From positions 62,001 to 126,000 of IMG/VR virus record IMGVR_UViG_3300022924_000016: a stretch of 64,000 nucleotides of DNA; one strand, given 5' to 3'. The notes below the pieces were generated by a model, which made no database searches, was not told the origin of the DNA, and saw only the letters and a list, made by a program, of their open reading frames with translations. Position 1 is the stretch's first letter; every line of letters starts with the position of its first letter. Below, one piece after another: positions 43,401 to 51,462 of the stretch. The DNA is from a virus. A program made the position numbers and the translations under genes.

Positions 43401-43606
43401 AAACAATAATTCAAGAATTAATTGAGTGGATTGAAGAAAATTGCATAGATGGTGTGACAGAACCTAAAGAAATTCTTTTCAAGGCTATTGAACTTAAAGA
43501 AAAAGAAAAACAACAAATTATGGACGCTTATCAATATGCAGAAGACGTTTGCTATGCAGAATCTGATTTTACCGCAGAGGAATACTATAATAAATACTTC
43601 AAATAA
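43397..43606 (+). CDS. Hypothetical protein, EENCxDG family copy 2 (69 aa)
   Basis: Start ATG 43397 overlaps the previous stop (ATGA); an upstream start adds an unmatched extension. Core IEENCIDGVTEPKEILFKAI matches the paralogue at 39164, which supports the start. C-terminus is acidic with paired tyrosines. Function unknown. Confidence 0.6.
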   Translation: MKTIIQELIEWIEENCIDGVTEPKEILFKAIELKEKEKQQIMDAYQYAEDVCYAESDFTAEEYYNKYFK

Positions 43607-43608
43607 GA

Positions 43609-43959
43609 ATGAATATATTTACTCTAACCGAATATGACTACGATGGAAACAGCTGGTCATTATGGATGCACAAGACTAAAGAAAAAGAACAGTTTGTTGA
43701 AGATTGTCAATGGATTGTAAAAACTCATTTGGAATTGTTATTTAAAGCCGAAGAAGAGGGATTTTACAAGAGAATTGGAAGTGAAGAAGTAATAAATTTA
43801 ATAAGAGAGTATTTACCTAAGCTAGGCTATGAAAACACCAGAGCCTGGGATTATGGTTTTAGATGGCAAATCCGTGCTGAGGAAATCTTAGAAGAAATTG
43901 TAGATGAAAGTACTCTATCTAAGTTAAAGCAACACAATAAAAAAGCATTTAAGAAATGA
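43609..43959 (+). CDS. Hypothetical protein (116 aa)
   Basis: Acidic N-terminus (LTEYDYDGNSWSLWMHKTKE), helical middle and a basic C-terminus (LSKLKQHNKKAFKK). No family recognised. Overlaps the following secreted-protein gene by four bases (ATGA). Confidence 0.55.
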   Translation: MNIFTLTEYDYDGNSWSLWMHKTKEKEQFVEDCQWIVKTHLELLFKAEEEGFYKRIGSEEVINLIREYLPKLGYENTRAWDYGFRWQIRAEEILEEIVDESTLSKLKQHNKKAFKK

Positions 43960-44213
43960 AAAACTTAATATTATTTTTACTCTTTCCAATTTTAATTTTG
44001 GCGCAAGAAAAAGAATTAGAAGTATTCCAAACAAACGAAATAGGGTTACAACAGTTAGTACCAAGCCAAATAGTTATAGAAACAGAGTACAAAACAGAAA
44101 TCTATAAAACTAATGAGTTAGGTATTAGAAACCTAATACCCGAAGTAATTATAGAAAAGAAAAACGAACAAGATTTAGAACCAATTAATTATATAGATGG
44201 AAACAAGAATTAA
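43956..44213 (+). CDS. Small secreted protein with internal duplication (85 aa)
   Basis: A signal peptide is clear (MKNLILFLLFPILILAQ, cleavage near A16-Q17, flavobacterial style). The mature part holds two related copies: VFQTNEIGLQQLVPSQIVIE and IYKTNELGIRNLIPEVIIEK. No lipobox, so it should be periplasmic or released. It lies in a run of phage early genes, so it may act in the host envelope. The protein family is not recognised. Confidence 0.6.
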   Translation: MKNLILFLLFPILILAQEKELEVFQTNEIGLQQLVPSQIVIETEYKTEIYKTNELGIRNLIPEVIIEKKNEQDLEPINYIDGNKN

Positions 44214-44457
44214 ACTTACATTTGGAAGCTTCAACAATAATCAAGGAGAAGTAGAGGTTACAAATAATATCCACAATCAAACTTATGAATTATCAGAAGA
44301 ATTTTTAGGAGAGATGGAAAAAGTTCTAAGGTTAGACAGCTCTTTTAAAATCGGCGGGAAAAGTATTGAAACACAAGAAATTGAAATTCATGGATTCAGA
44401 TTCCTAGACAGAAAAGAGATAGAACAGTTTTTAAATTGGTTTGACAAAAATGTTTAG
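44197..44457 (+). CDS. Hypothetical protein (86 aa)
   Basis: Beta-rich first half (IKLTFGSFNNNQGEVEVTNN) and helical C-terminus (DRKEIEQFLNWFDKNV). Overlaps the previous gene by 17 bases and the next by 8. No motif recognised. Confidence 0.5.
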   Translation: METRIKLTFGSFNNNQGEVEVTNNIHNQTYELSEEFLGEMEKVLRLDSSFKIGGKSIETQEIEIHGFRFLDRKEIEQFLNWFDKNV

Positions 44458-44845
44458 CTTCAACAACAATATCGCCGAAAAACAAGTAAGAGATAAAATC
44501 ACGTCAACTTGTAAAAAGATTAAGGTAAAGGTAGGTAAAATCTCATGGACGTACAAATGCCATTTGAATTCTGTTGATAGCGCCATAAAAAAGAAAGATA
44601 AAGAGATTGCTATGGTTATGGCTTATAAAAACGGCTATGGGTTCATTCATTTCATAAATCTAAGAAAAGGTAAATACACAGACAATACTTGGGGAGTTTG
44701 GTCAGCAGAGTATGATTACTATTTAATCAAGAAAATACCAAGAGAAGACTTTTATAAGGTTGGAGATATTTTTGACAGCTACCGTGCGGAGTTAAGAAAC
44801 AGTCTACGATGGTATTTGAGGATTACTTCTACAGAAACTTGGTAA
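44450..44845 (+). CDS. Hypothetical basic protein (131 aa)
   Basis: Start ATG 44450 (MFSFNNNIAEKQV) is preferred over TTG 44441. Lys-rich, with aromatic beta-type stretches (NTWGVWSAEYDYYLIKKI). A net positive charge could suit nucleic-acid binding, but there is no known domain. A promoter lies between this gene and the next. Confidence 0.5.
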   Translation: MFSFNNNIAEKQVRDKITSTCKKIKVKVGKISWTYKCHLNSVDSAIKKKDKEIAMVMAYKNGYGFIHFINLRKGKYTDNTWGVWSAEYDYYLIKKIPREDFYKVGDIFDSYRAELRNSLRWYLRITSTETW

Positions 44846-44883
44846 TAAAACGTTAAAAACAAAAAACTAATTAAATTTTTAAG

Positions 44884-44891
44884 TATCTTTG
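44884..44891 (+). promoter_or_regulatory. Promoter -7 box TATCTTTG with almost no leader
   Basis: TATCTTTG at 44884-44891 matches TAnnTTTG. The ATG at 44896 is only four bases further on, about where transcription should begin, so the mRNA may be leaderless. Confidence 0.6.
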
Positions 44892-44895
44892 AATT

Positions 44896-45342
44896 ATGGA
44901 AAATAAAACTTTAGAATTCGTAAGGGAGTTCAACACAGCATTAGGAGAAACAGATGAATATCTTTGCTTAAATTATAATCAAGATGGATTTTCAGAATCA
45001 ATTACATTTCCAAAGCAGATTTTATGGGATGATAATAATGACAATGAAGATTTTCAGAAACAGCATACACTGTCAAGGCTGTATAGAATCTTGATTCATA
45101 CAGAAGAAGTGGTTCAGCAATTTATAGTAGATGAAGTAGATAAGTTTTTTGCGGAAAAAGTAAGACAGAGTGAAGAAAAGTTTTCAAATATAAAATTAAA
45201 TTTAGACAGACAAACAAAATGCTTATATAAATTATCTGTAGAAGGTAATTATAATGAGGATAGAATGGAAGAATTTGTAGATATTTTTAAAGAAGATTTT
45301 CAATACCTTTTTGAAGGTTTTAAATTAGAATATGAGTACTAA
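44896..45342 (+). CDS. Hypothetical acidic protein (148 aa)
   Basis: Glu/Asp-rich protein: ETDEYLCLNYNQDGFSESIT near the start, a central helical section (SRLYRILIHTEEVVQQFIVD), and an acidic C-terminus. No motif recognised. First gene after the promoter at 44884. Confidence 0.55.
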   Translation: MENKTLEFVREFNTALGETDEYLCLNYNQDGFSESITFPKQILWDDNNDNEDFQKQHTLSRLYRILIHTEEVVQQFIVDEVDKFFAEKVRQSEEKFSNIKLNLDRQTKCLYKLSVEGNYNEDRMEEFVDIFKEDFQYLFEGFKLEYEY

Positions 45343-45374
45343 AACTGTATCACAATTCATTCAATAAATAAAAA

Positions 45375-45590
45375 ATGAGACAAATAGGTAAACAAAAACT
45401 TTCATACTTACAAATTATAGATAGATGCAATTTTAATTTTATGCCTTGCGTAATTTATACATCGAATGAAGAAAAATCAAAGAATAATTTCTTAAGTTTT
45501 CTAGATTATTTAAAAAAGGATTATAAGGTAGTAGACAATATAGTTGAGTTAAATTTAAGGGAAGTAGAATTTAAAAACGTAAAAGGATGA
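45375..45590 (+). CDS. Hypothetical protein (71 aa)
   Basis: Basic N-terminus (MRQIGKQKLSYLQII), a FLSFLDYLKKDYKVVDNIVE helix-strand, and a four-base overlap with the next gene. No family recognised. Confidence 0.5.
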   Translation: MRQIGKQKLSYLQIIDRCNFNFMPCVIYTSNEEKSKNNFLSFLDYLKKDYKVVDNIVELNLREVEFKNVKG

Positions 45591-46093
45591 TAACAGAAGG
45601 ACAATTTATAATAGGGGTAACATTAATTTATTGGATAACATTTATAATTTTATGGAGAAAAGCTTGCGATGAAGCTATAGATTGGGTTTTTAATATTTTT
45701 CTTAATTTACTTTTATCAGTTTTTCTAATGTTTGGTACTTTATCTTTGGACGTAAAAGAACAGAGGATAAATTACGAGTATTATTGTAAGATACAATCTC
45801 TCAAAAATTCCAATGATATACAAGGCAGTTTTGTTTTGGGGACAGGTTCAGTGGAGCAAGTCGAATACTACTATTATTATTTTAAAGATATCAATGGTTA
45901 TTTCAGGCGCGGCAAAAAACAAGTAGAAAACACAGTTATTGAAGAAAGAGGAGGAACGCCACACATAGAAAGAAAATACATAAAAAGGGTATCAATAACA
46001 GGTATTGTAAAATCTTATAAAGACCAACCTTCAGAAGAATATAAAATAGTAGTGCCTAAAGGAACAGTTATTAACAAATTTGAAGTATATTAG
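45587..46093 (+). CDS. Membrane protein with two helices and soluble domain (168 aa)
   Basis: Transmembrane helices at about residues 6-24 (FIIGVTLIYWITFIILW) and 34-54 (VFNIFLNLLLSVFLMFGTLS). A polar domain of about 110 residues follows, with a basic patch (YFRRGKKQV). The layout resembles a membrane-anchored accessory protein; direction of the soluble part cannot be told. Function unknown. Confidence 0.55.
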   Translation: MITEGQFIIGVTLIYWITFIILWRKACDEAIDWVFNIFLNLLLSVFLMFGTLSLDVKEQRINYEYYCKIQSLKNSNDIQGSFVLGTGSVEQVEYYYYYFKDINGYFRRGKKQVENTVIEERGGTPHIERKYIKRVSITGIVKSYKDQPSEEYKIVVPKGTVINKFEVY

Positions 46094-46095
46094 AT

Positions 46096-47034
46096 ATGAA
46101 AGTAAAAGGCTACACAATAGAAGATAAAGGAGTAAATGTATTGATTTTTCCAAGCACAACTTTAGTAAAGAGTAAAGTAAACGGCAAGACATTTGAAGCA
46201 AGTGGAGAAGTTACAGTAGACAATTTCAATGATTTAGTGAGGCTTAATACTAAGACAAGAGTTAAGTCAATCCAGCACAAAGAAACCAAAGAAGAAATAA
46301 GTGAAGTTGAATACTTAGATCGCGAGAAAAAACTTCTAGAAAAAAGAAAATATGATAAAGACGAATACACGCATTATTGGGAAAACCTAGACGATGAATT
46401 CAACTACAGAAAATTCATAGCTTCCTATGATAACGTTTTAGAAACAGTTTATGAAGAAGAGGAAGTCATTGTGGAAGAACAAAAGAAAGTACTCTTAGAC
46501 ACAAACCATCCTTTCATAAAATCTAAATTTCAAAATTCAGGAGAGATTTCAGATGTGTGCGTGTACAATAAATTTTCTGCTTATAAAGAAATTCTAAAAG
46601 AAAAGATGGATGAAATCGGAGCAGTAGAACTTCCAGGAGGAGGTTTTAGTGACCCGACAGAGGGAAAATTGTCTTGGGCAAATTCCACACATTCTTGTAT
46701 CAGATATGCTAAATTTGCGGGAGGCTATTTATTCGATGATTCTTATGATGTAAAGAGTGTCAGAGTCGGAACATTTGAAGCTTTGAAAGAGGAGTATGAA
46801 AATGATAAATTGCGCATAAGAAAAATTATACAAGACAAATATCTTTTAAAATTTGGAAAATTCAATGAAGAAAAGACACCTTTAGTTTTAGAAGCCTTAA
46901 ATAAAATTGAAGTGGCTTACAGAACCTTGCAAAATCTAAAACCTATGAAGTCAAGTTATAATGACAAATCCTCGGCGATGAAAAGCATAAGGGAAGCAAA
47001 AGAATTATTAAACAGTAGTTTTAAAGTAGAGTAA
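46096..47034 (+). CDS. Hypothetical protein (312 aa)
   Basis: The largest unknown in this block. An N-terminal beta part (KVNGKTFEASGEVTVDNF) precedes a charged linker with an acidic run (about 105-130, ETVYEEEEVIVEEQKK). A conserved-looking core follows (VELPGGGFSDPTEGKLSWAN, then STHSCIRYAKFAGGYLF), with a helical C-terminus. No motif I can name. Start ATG lies two bases after the previous stop. Confidence 0.55.
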   Translation: MKVKGYTIEDKGVNVLIFPSTTLVKSKVNGKTFEASGEVTVDNFNDLVRLNTKTRVKSIQHKETKEEISEVEYLDREKKLLEKRKYDKDEYTHYWENLDDEFNYRKFIASYDNVLETVYEEEEVIVEEQKKVLLDTNHPFIKSKFQNSGEISDVCVYNKFSAYKEILKEKMDEIGAVELPGGGFSDPTEGKLSWANSTHSCIRYAKFAGGYLFDDSYDVKSVRVGTFEALKEEYENDKLRIRKIIQDKYLLKFGKFNEEKTPLVLEALNKIEVAYRTLQNLKPMKSSYNDKSSAMKSIREAKELLNSSFKVE

Positions 47035-47036
47035 AT

Positions 47037-47198
47037 ATGGAATTAGAATTTTACAAGTGGTTAGATGAAGCTCTTGAAGAATTTTGTAGAGAAAGATACA
47101 TAAGACCAGGGGAGGTATTACCTACCATAAACATAACCAAGGCAAAACTTTCTTTTATTAAAGGTATTTCGGCGAAAGAATATTTAAAAACAGTTTAG
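47037..47198 (+). CDS. Small hypothetical protein (53 aa)
   Basis: Reads MELEFYKWLDEALEEFCRER, then IRPGEVLPTINI and ends ISAKEYLKTV. Fits exactly between two neighbours (two bases on each side), which supports coding. Not recognised. Confidence 0.5.
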   Translation: MELEFYKWLDEALEEFCRERYIRPGEVLPTINITKAKLSFIKGISAKEYLKTV

Positions 47199-47200
47199 TT

Positions 47201-47746
47201 ATGAACACAGAAAAAAGAACAACAGTAGACTTTAGCAAACACATCATCCTAGAAAGTCACTACCAAGACGGGGAATATAATTTAGATGTGTGGGATTTCA
47301 AACTACCTGATAGTAATTATAGACATAGAATAACATTCATAAACAGTTGTGGTATTTTAGCCGTAAAAGGAGATTTTGGAAATTGGATATTTTGCAGAGA
47401 ATTTCATCCTTCTAAAAATGGATTTGTTTCGGGTGGATATTGGGATGAGAAACTAGCAATAAGTTCTCAGCAAGAGTCTTCTAAATATTCAGCAGAAGCT
47501 ACAAGAAAAGCTATTGAAGAGTTTGAAAAGAAGCATGAGGATTCACAAGAAGATATAAAAGATTGGATTGGATCCTTAAAAGACTCAGTTGAGGATGAAG
47601 AAGAATATATATTCAAAGCTTATAGAGAAACTCCAAGAGATATTGATTATGAAGATGTACCTTTTGAAAAAGAGAGACATTACTATCTGAATGTAATTTA
47701 TGATGCTTTTGATGAAATGTGTAGAAAAATCGCGGAAAAAGACTAA
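47201..47746 (+). CDS. Hypothetical acidic protein (181 aa)
   Basis: Beta-rich first 90 residues (ILESHYQDGEYNLDVWDFKL, then YRHRITFINSCG) and a long acidic helical C-terminal half (about 110-165). No signal peptide or known domain. Its 3' end contains the motif CGCGGAAAAA discussed in the findings. Confidence 0.55.
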   Translation: MNTEKRTTVDFSKHIILESHYQDGEYNLDVWDFKLPDSNYRHRITFINSCGILAVKGDFGNWIFCREFHPSKNGFVSGGYWDEKLAISSQQESSKYSAEATRKAIEEFEKKHEDSQEDIKDWIGSLKDSVEDEEEYIFKAYRETPRDIDYEDVPFEKERHYYLNVIYDAFDEMCRKIAEKD

Positions 47747-47758
47747 AAACAGCAAAAA

Positions 47759-47932
47759 ATGACCTACATTTACAAACAAAAACAATACGAAATCCTAGAC
47801 AAAGAACTAGAGCTTAAAAACCCAGAAACAAGAGAATGGCATAAAGCAGTTTTATATAGGCAAATAGAAACAGGACTTTGGTTTTGTAGGGATAAGAATG
47901 AATTTTTTAAATTATTTAGGGAGGTAGAGTAG
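47759..47932 (+). CDS. Small hypothetical protein before DNA polymerase (57 aa)
   Basis: Reads MTYIYKQKQYEILDKELELK and continues with WHKAVLYRQIETGLWFCRDK; charged, probably a beta-hairpin domain. It ends one base before the polymerase start, so it is likely co-translated with it. Function unknown. Confidence 0.5.
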   Translation: MTYIYKQKQYEILDKELELKNPETREWHKAVLYRQIETGLWFCRDKNEFFKLFREVE

Positions 47933-47933
47933 T

Positions 47934-49937
47934 ATGAATTTAGATAGTGCAATAGTCTGTGACATAGAATCGGTGGGATTTCTTGATAGTTTAAAGAGCT
48001 TTGAAGATTTACACGTATTCTCTTGCTGTTTTAAATCTGAGGGCACTTGGAAAATAAAGAGCACAAAATCTAAAGAAGACATACAAAAAGTTGTAGGTAA
48101 TAAGAATAATACACTGATATTTCATAACGGAATTTCATATGATAAGCCAGCACTTGAAATTATGGGTTTAGATTTTAAGGCTGAAATAATTGACACATTA
48201 CCACTAAGCTACTATTTATATAGTGAAAGAGATAAGCACGGATTAGCCCAATGGGGAGAATTTTTCGGCGTGAAAAAGCCCGAAATAGAGTCGTGGACTG
48301 GTCTATCGTATGACGAATATCGAGTAAGATGTGAAGAGGATTGTAAGATAAATACAAACCTATGGATTATGATTTTAGATTATATGAGAGTGCTGTACGA
48401 CAATGATGACGAGCTCATAATCAAAACAATAAGGTATTTGAATCATAAGGCTAATATGCTTTATATTCAAGACCAAAATCCCATATTAATAGATGTAGAG
48501 CAGTGCAAGAAGAATTTACAATACTTAGAAGGGATAATTTCGGAGAAAGAATTGGAATTAAATGCCATAATGCCTAAAATCCCTATAACTTCTCGAAGAA
48601 GTAAGCCCAAGGTAATGTACAAAAAGACAGGCGACTTATCAGAGGCGGGGATAAAGTGGCAAGAACTGCTTAAAAACTGCAACTTAGAAGAAGATTATGA
48701 AGGACAGATAGATGTGGTTACAGGTTATACGGAGCCTAATTGCCAAAGTTCTGCACAAATGAAAAAATTTCTTATGCAGGAAGGTTGGGTTCCCACAATA
48801 TTTAAAGATGGGGCAAATGGTAAAGTTCCTCAGCTAAGGGACGATGAGAAAAATTTATGCCCTAACATACAGAAATTGATAGAAAAAGTTCCAAAACTTC
48901 AATCACTTGATGGACTATCTGTTGCACAACACCGCTCAGGCTATTTAAAGGCTTTCTTAGCTCATATAAATGATAAAGGGTACGCCAAGGCTTGGGCACA
49001 CTCTTTTACCCGCACATTGCGTTTAAAACACAGTAATCCATTTGTAAATCTCCCAAAACCTAAGTCTAAATATGGAAACCTAGTTAGAGCCGTTATGATT
49101 GCCCCTAAAGGGTATGTTTGTATAGGTGCAGATTTATCAAGTATAGAAGATAAGTGCAAGCAGATTTCCATATTTTCTCTAGACAGAGAGTATGTAGAGT
49201 CTATGAACAGTAAGGGTTGGGATGCACACTTAGCTCTGGGGCTAAAAGCAGGAATGTTTACAGAAGAGGAGGTTCAATTTTATAAATGGTTTAACTCTAA
49301 GGATAAAAAAGAAAATGATTACACTTGCCCTAAGAGTTTTTCTCACCTTTCAGAGGAAGAGCAAGAAGTACTTTTTGACGTATTAAGTAAGAAAAGGGCT
49401 ACAAGTAAGACAGGAAATTACGGATTGACTTATGGATGTGGTGTGGCTAAACTTATGGAATCCACGGGATTAAGTAAAAAGGAGTCTGAAAACCTACATA
49501 AAGGATACCACGCCATAAATTGGGCGGTTAAAAAATTCGCCCAGGATAGAGTGGTTAAAACTGTCAAGGGTAGGAACTGGTTAAGGCTTAATAAAAAGGC
49601 AGGGGGGTTGTCAGAAGTAAATGAAACAACTTGGATATGGAACGAGTACTCTAATATGTGGCTATTTTTAAAAAATGATAAGGATAGGTTTTCTAGCTGT
49701 AATCAGAATTTTGGAGTGAAGGTTTTTGATGTTTGGAGTTGGTATTTGATTCAAGGAGGTATCACTCCCTCATATCAAGCGCACGACGAACAGCTCTGGT
49801 ACTGTAAAGAGGAAGAAGTAGGAAAACATATCAAAATTATAGAGGAAAGTATTACAAAGGTTAATGAAATATTTAATCCTCCTATTCCTTTGGAGTGCGA
49901 TTATAAGATAGGAAAGACATACGCGGACGTCCATTAA
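47934..49937 (+). CDS. DNA polymerase, family A, T7-like with 3'-5' exonuclease
   Basis: Replicative phage DNA polymerase, 667 aa (T7 gp5 is 704). The N-terminal proofreading domain has Exo I DIE (D10, E12), HNGISYD and EEDCKINTNLW. The polymerase domain has motif A GADLSSIED (D400, E405), motif B RATSKTGNYGLTYG (R488, K492, Y496) and motif C AHDE (H617, D618, E619). The C-terminus (GKTYADVH) matches the short His-ended tail of T7 gp5, so the gene is complete. About 40 extra residues lie between motifs A and B compared with T7. A LAGLIDADG endonuclease gene follows, a typical neighbour for polymerases. Confidence 0.95.
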   Translation: MNLDSAIVCDIESVGFLDSLKSFEDLHVFSCCFKSEGTWKIKSTKSKEDIQKVVGNKNNTLIFHNGISYDKPALEIMGLDFKAEIIDTLPLSYYLYSERDKHGLAQWGEFFGVKKPEIESWTGLSYDEYRVRCEEDCKINTNLWIMILDYMRVLYDNDDELIIKTIRYLNHKANMLYIQDQNPILIDVEQCKKNLQYLEGIISEKELELNAIMPKIPITSRRSKPKVMYKKTGDLSEAGIKWQELLKNCNLEEDYEGQIDVVTGYTEPNCQSSAQMKKFLMQEGWVPTIFKDGANGKVPQLRDDEKNLCPNIQKLIEKVPKLQSLDGLSVAQHRSGYLKAFLAHINDKGYAKAWAHSFTRTLRLKHSNPFVNLPKPKSKYGNLVRAVMIAPKGYVCIGADLSSIEDKCKQISIFSLDREYVESMNSKGWDAHLALGLKAGMFTEEEVQFYKWFNSKDKKENDYTCPKSFSHLSEEEQEVLFDVLSKKRATSKTGNYGLTYGCGVAKLMESTGLSKKESENLHKGYHAINWAVKKFAQDRVVKTVKGRNWLRLNKKAGGLSEVNETTWIWNEYSNMWLFLKNDKDRFSSCNQNFGVKVFDVWSWYLIQGGITPSYQAHDEQLWYCKEEEVGKHIKIIEESITKVNEIFNPPIPLECDYKIGKTYADVH

Positions 49938-49954
49938 AGTTAATCTTTACTTAA

Positions 49955-49990
49955 TATATTTGCTTTTCTGAAATACTTTTTGTAAGTTTG
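49955..49990 (+). promoter_or_regulatory. Tandem promoter boxes after the polymerase gene
   Basis: TATATTTG at 49955-49962 and TAAGTTTG at 49983-49990 both fit TAnnTTTG. The TTTG of the first lies 20 bases before the second and could act as its -33 element. They would drive the structured RNA and/or the endonuclease gene. Confidence 0.55.
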
Positions 49991-50004
49991 CAATGTTGAA
50001 AATA

Positions 50005-50130
50005 GAGAGGGCAAGTCTTTATGAGTAGACAAATTAAAAATAATAAGAATAGCAATAAAATATTTCAAAAAGCTTTCATAGATTGTTTTCACTTGCCCTG
50101 AATACAGTCCTTGGGAGCTTTTTGTATTTA
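50005..50130 (+). ncRNA. Candidate structured RNA / leader upstream of LAGLIDADG gene
   Basis: AGGGCAAGT (50008-50016) is the perfect complement of ACTTGCCCT (50091-50099), 74 bases apart. AAAAAGCT (50067-50074) complements AGCTTTTT (50116-50123), and AATACA (50101-50106) complements TGTATT (50123-50128). Tandem promoter boxes lie just upstream. The long stem encloses a 26-codon ORF starting at 50021 (MSRQIKNNKNSNKIFQKAFI). It might be a small RNA, an attenuator, or an intron remnant linked to the endonuclease. No known RNA family was recognised. Confidence 0.35.
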
Positions 50131-50137
50131 AGATAGT

Positions 50138-50866
50138 ATGGAAAAATTAACAAACGAACAAAGGCAAGTACTCTTAAGCGGTATTTTGGGAGATGGGCAC
50201 TTAAAGAATGGAAGAGCAATTTTTAGTTGTATACACAAGGAGTATATGGAATTAAAAAAGAAGTTATTGGGGGATTTATCTCTACTTGTAGAAAGAAAAC
50301 AAAACAGCGGTTTTAAAAAAGATGCTTTCATCTATAAATTAGGTACTTTGGCACACCCTGAGATAAAAGAGATGGAAAAATACTCTACAAAACGAATTCT
50401 TGAAGAGATTGACGAGTTAGGTATTGCGCTATGGATTGCAGATGATGGCTCAAGGCACAAGAAGAATAACTTTTATAATATAAATACACACGCATTGCCA
50501 AGATATGAAGAGGAGCAACACTTACTACCATTCTTTAACAGCATCGGCATATTTCCTAGAATTACCACAGAAACTAAAAAAGATGGTAGATGCTTTTCTT
50601 ACCTATATATCCCTAAGTGGGAGGGAGCTATGGAACTTTCGAGAATTCTAAGAAAACTAGAGTTAAATTGCTATGATTATAAGCTTATGCCTATTGAAAT
50701 GGAGGAGGCATATTTTAGAAACAAAGATTTAGAAGAGTTCAAAATGGCAAATAGTTATGGGAGAACTAAAATAATTAAGAATGGAATGGGGCTGACATAT
50801 AAGGACATACTTCATAAGAATGTCACATCAACAGAAATGAGAATTACTAATAGCGCAAACATATAA
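50138..50866 (+). CDS. LAGLIDADG-type homing endonuclease (242 aa)
   Basis: Two LAGLIDADG-like motifs are visible: LSGILGDGHL at 13-22 (catalytic acid D19) and ALWIADDGSR at 97-106 (D102 or D103), giving a single-chain enzyme with two pseudo-symmetric halves. Typical family positions such as the IFSCIHKEYMELK and YINTHAL-like segments are also present. Such enzymes cut long DNA sites to spread their own gene. The polymerase upstream is intact, so the gene is free-standing or in an unrecognised intron. Confidence 0.85.
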   Translation: MEKLTNEQRQVLLSGILGDGHLKNGRAIFSCIHKEYMELKKKLLGDLSLLVERKQNSGFKKDAFIYKLGTLAHPEIKEMEKYSTKRILEEIDELGIALWIADDGSRHKKNNFYNINTHALPRYEEEQHLLPFFNSIGIFPRITTETKKDGRCFSYLYIPKWEGAMELSRILRKLELNCYDYKLMPIEMEEAYFRNKDLEEFKMANSYGRTKIIKNGMGLTYKDILHKNVTSTEMRITNSANI

Positions 50867-50891
50867 AAATGAAAAATTTGAATGGTCTGAA

Positions 50892-51197
50892 TTGGATAAG
50901 TTGTGGGAAAATACATTTCCTAATACTAAAATTATATTTTCAATGTTTGACTTCGATGAAAATGATTCAGAAAATGTTGTAATACCCACAGTAGATTTTA
51001 CTTCCGAAATTCCAATTATAAAAGGAAAGTTTAGTGTAGGGTTTCACACTTGGAAAGGATTGATAACACAATCAGGCACAGATTTGACTTGGAAGAAGCT
51101 TATAAAAATTTTAGATAAACATAATGATGGAAGCCACATATTCCTAGAGGTTGTAGATGTTATAGGTGATAAGGCTTTTGTATTCTTAGGGTCTTAA
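50892..51197 (+). CDS. Hypothetical protein with missing or unusual start (101 aa visible)
   Basis: The annotated start would be TTG 50892, but the frame is open back to 50841 and reads sensibly there (QTYKNEKFEWSELDKLW). No ATG or GTG lies in that extension. The visible protein has a beta-rich part (VIPTVDFTSEIPIIKGKFSV) and a C-terminal strand (DKAFVFLGS). The endonuclease gene ends inside the upstream extension at 50866, so the original 5' end may have been lost when that gene arrived. Function unknown. Confidence 0.45.
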   Translation: MDKLWENTFPNTKIIFSMFDFDENDSENVVIPTVDFTSEIPIIKGKFSVGFHTWKGLITQSGTDLTWKKLIKILDKHNDGSHIFLEVVDVIGDKAFVFLGS

Positions 51198-51241
51198 GTT
51201 AAAAAATTCATAAAAAGAATTTACTAAAGAAAACTATTAAG

Positions 51242-51306
51242 TATATTTGTAGAAGAAATGCTGAAAAATCTGTTTTTTAAATCTTTTTCGGCGAAAATTA
51301 AATAAA
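51242..51306 (+). promoter_or_regulatory. Promoter plus conserved leader, copy 1
   Basis: TATATTTG (51242-51249) is followed by TAGAAGAAAT, a T-rich segment, a small hairpin TTTTC-GGC-GAAAA (about 51285-51297) and ATTAAATAAAATGG at the start codon. The same layout occurs at 63259-63324, so this is a duplicated expression cassette. Confidence 0.65.
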
Positions 51307-51462
51307 ATGGAGAAATTAATACTGAATAATCAACTAATACTAATGCAGATTCAGCTAGATAAAAGTCGAATTGGGGTTAGCTATATATCAGATGAAACCA
51401 AGAACAGATTAAAGGATCAAATTTTAATAAGTAAAAAAGCTTTAGAAAAATGCTCGAAATAG
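51307..51462 (+). CDS. Small hypothetical protein (51 aa)
   Basis: Reads MEKLILNNQLILMQIQLDKS, then a helical C-terminus ending KALEKCSK. Directly follows the conserved promoter-leader and overlaps the next gene by 13 bases. No known family. Confidence 0.55.
   Translation: MEKLILNNQLILMQIQLDKSRIGVSYISDETKNRLKDQILISKKALEKCSK

Noticed and set aside
49938-50866. Group I intron splitting the DNA polymerase
   Set aside because: The polymerase is complete to its T7-like C-terminus before the endonuclease gene, so it is not split. A partial GTCC stretch near 50107 is not enough for a group I core.
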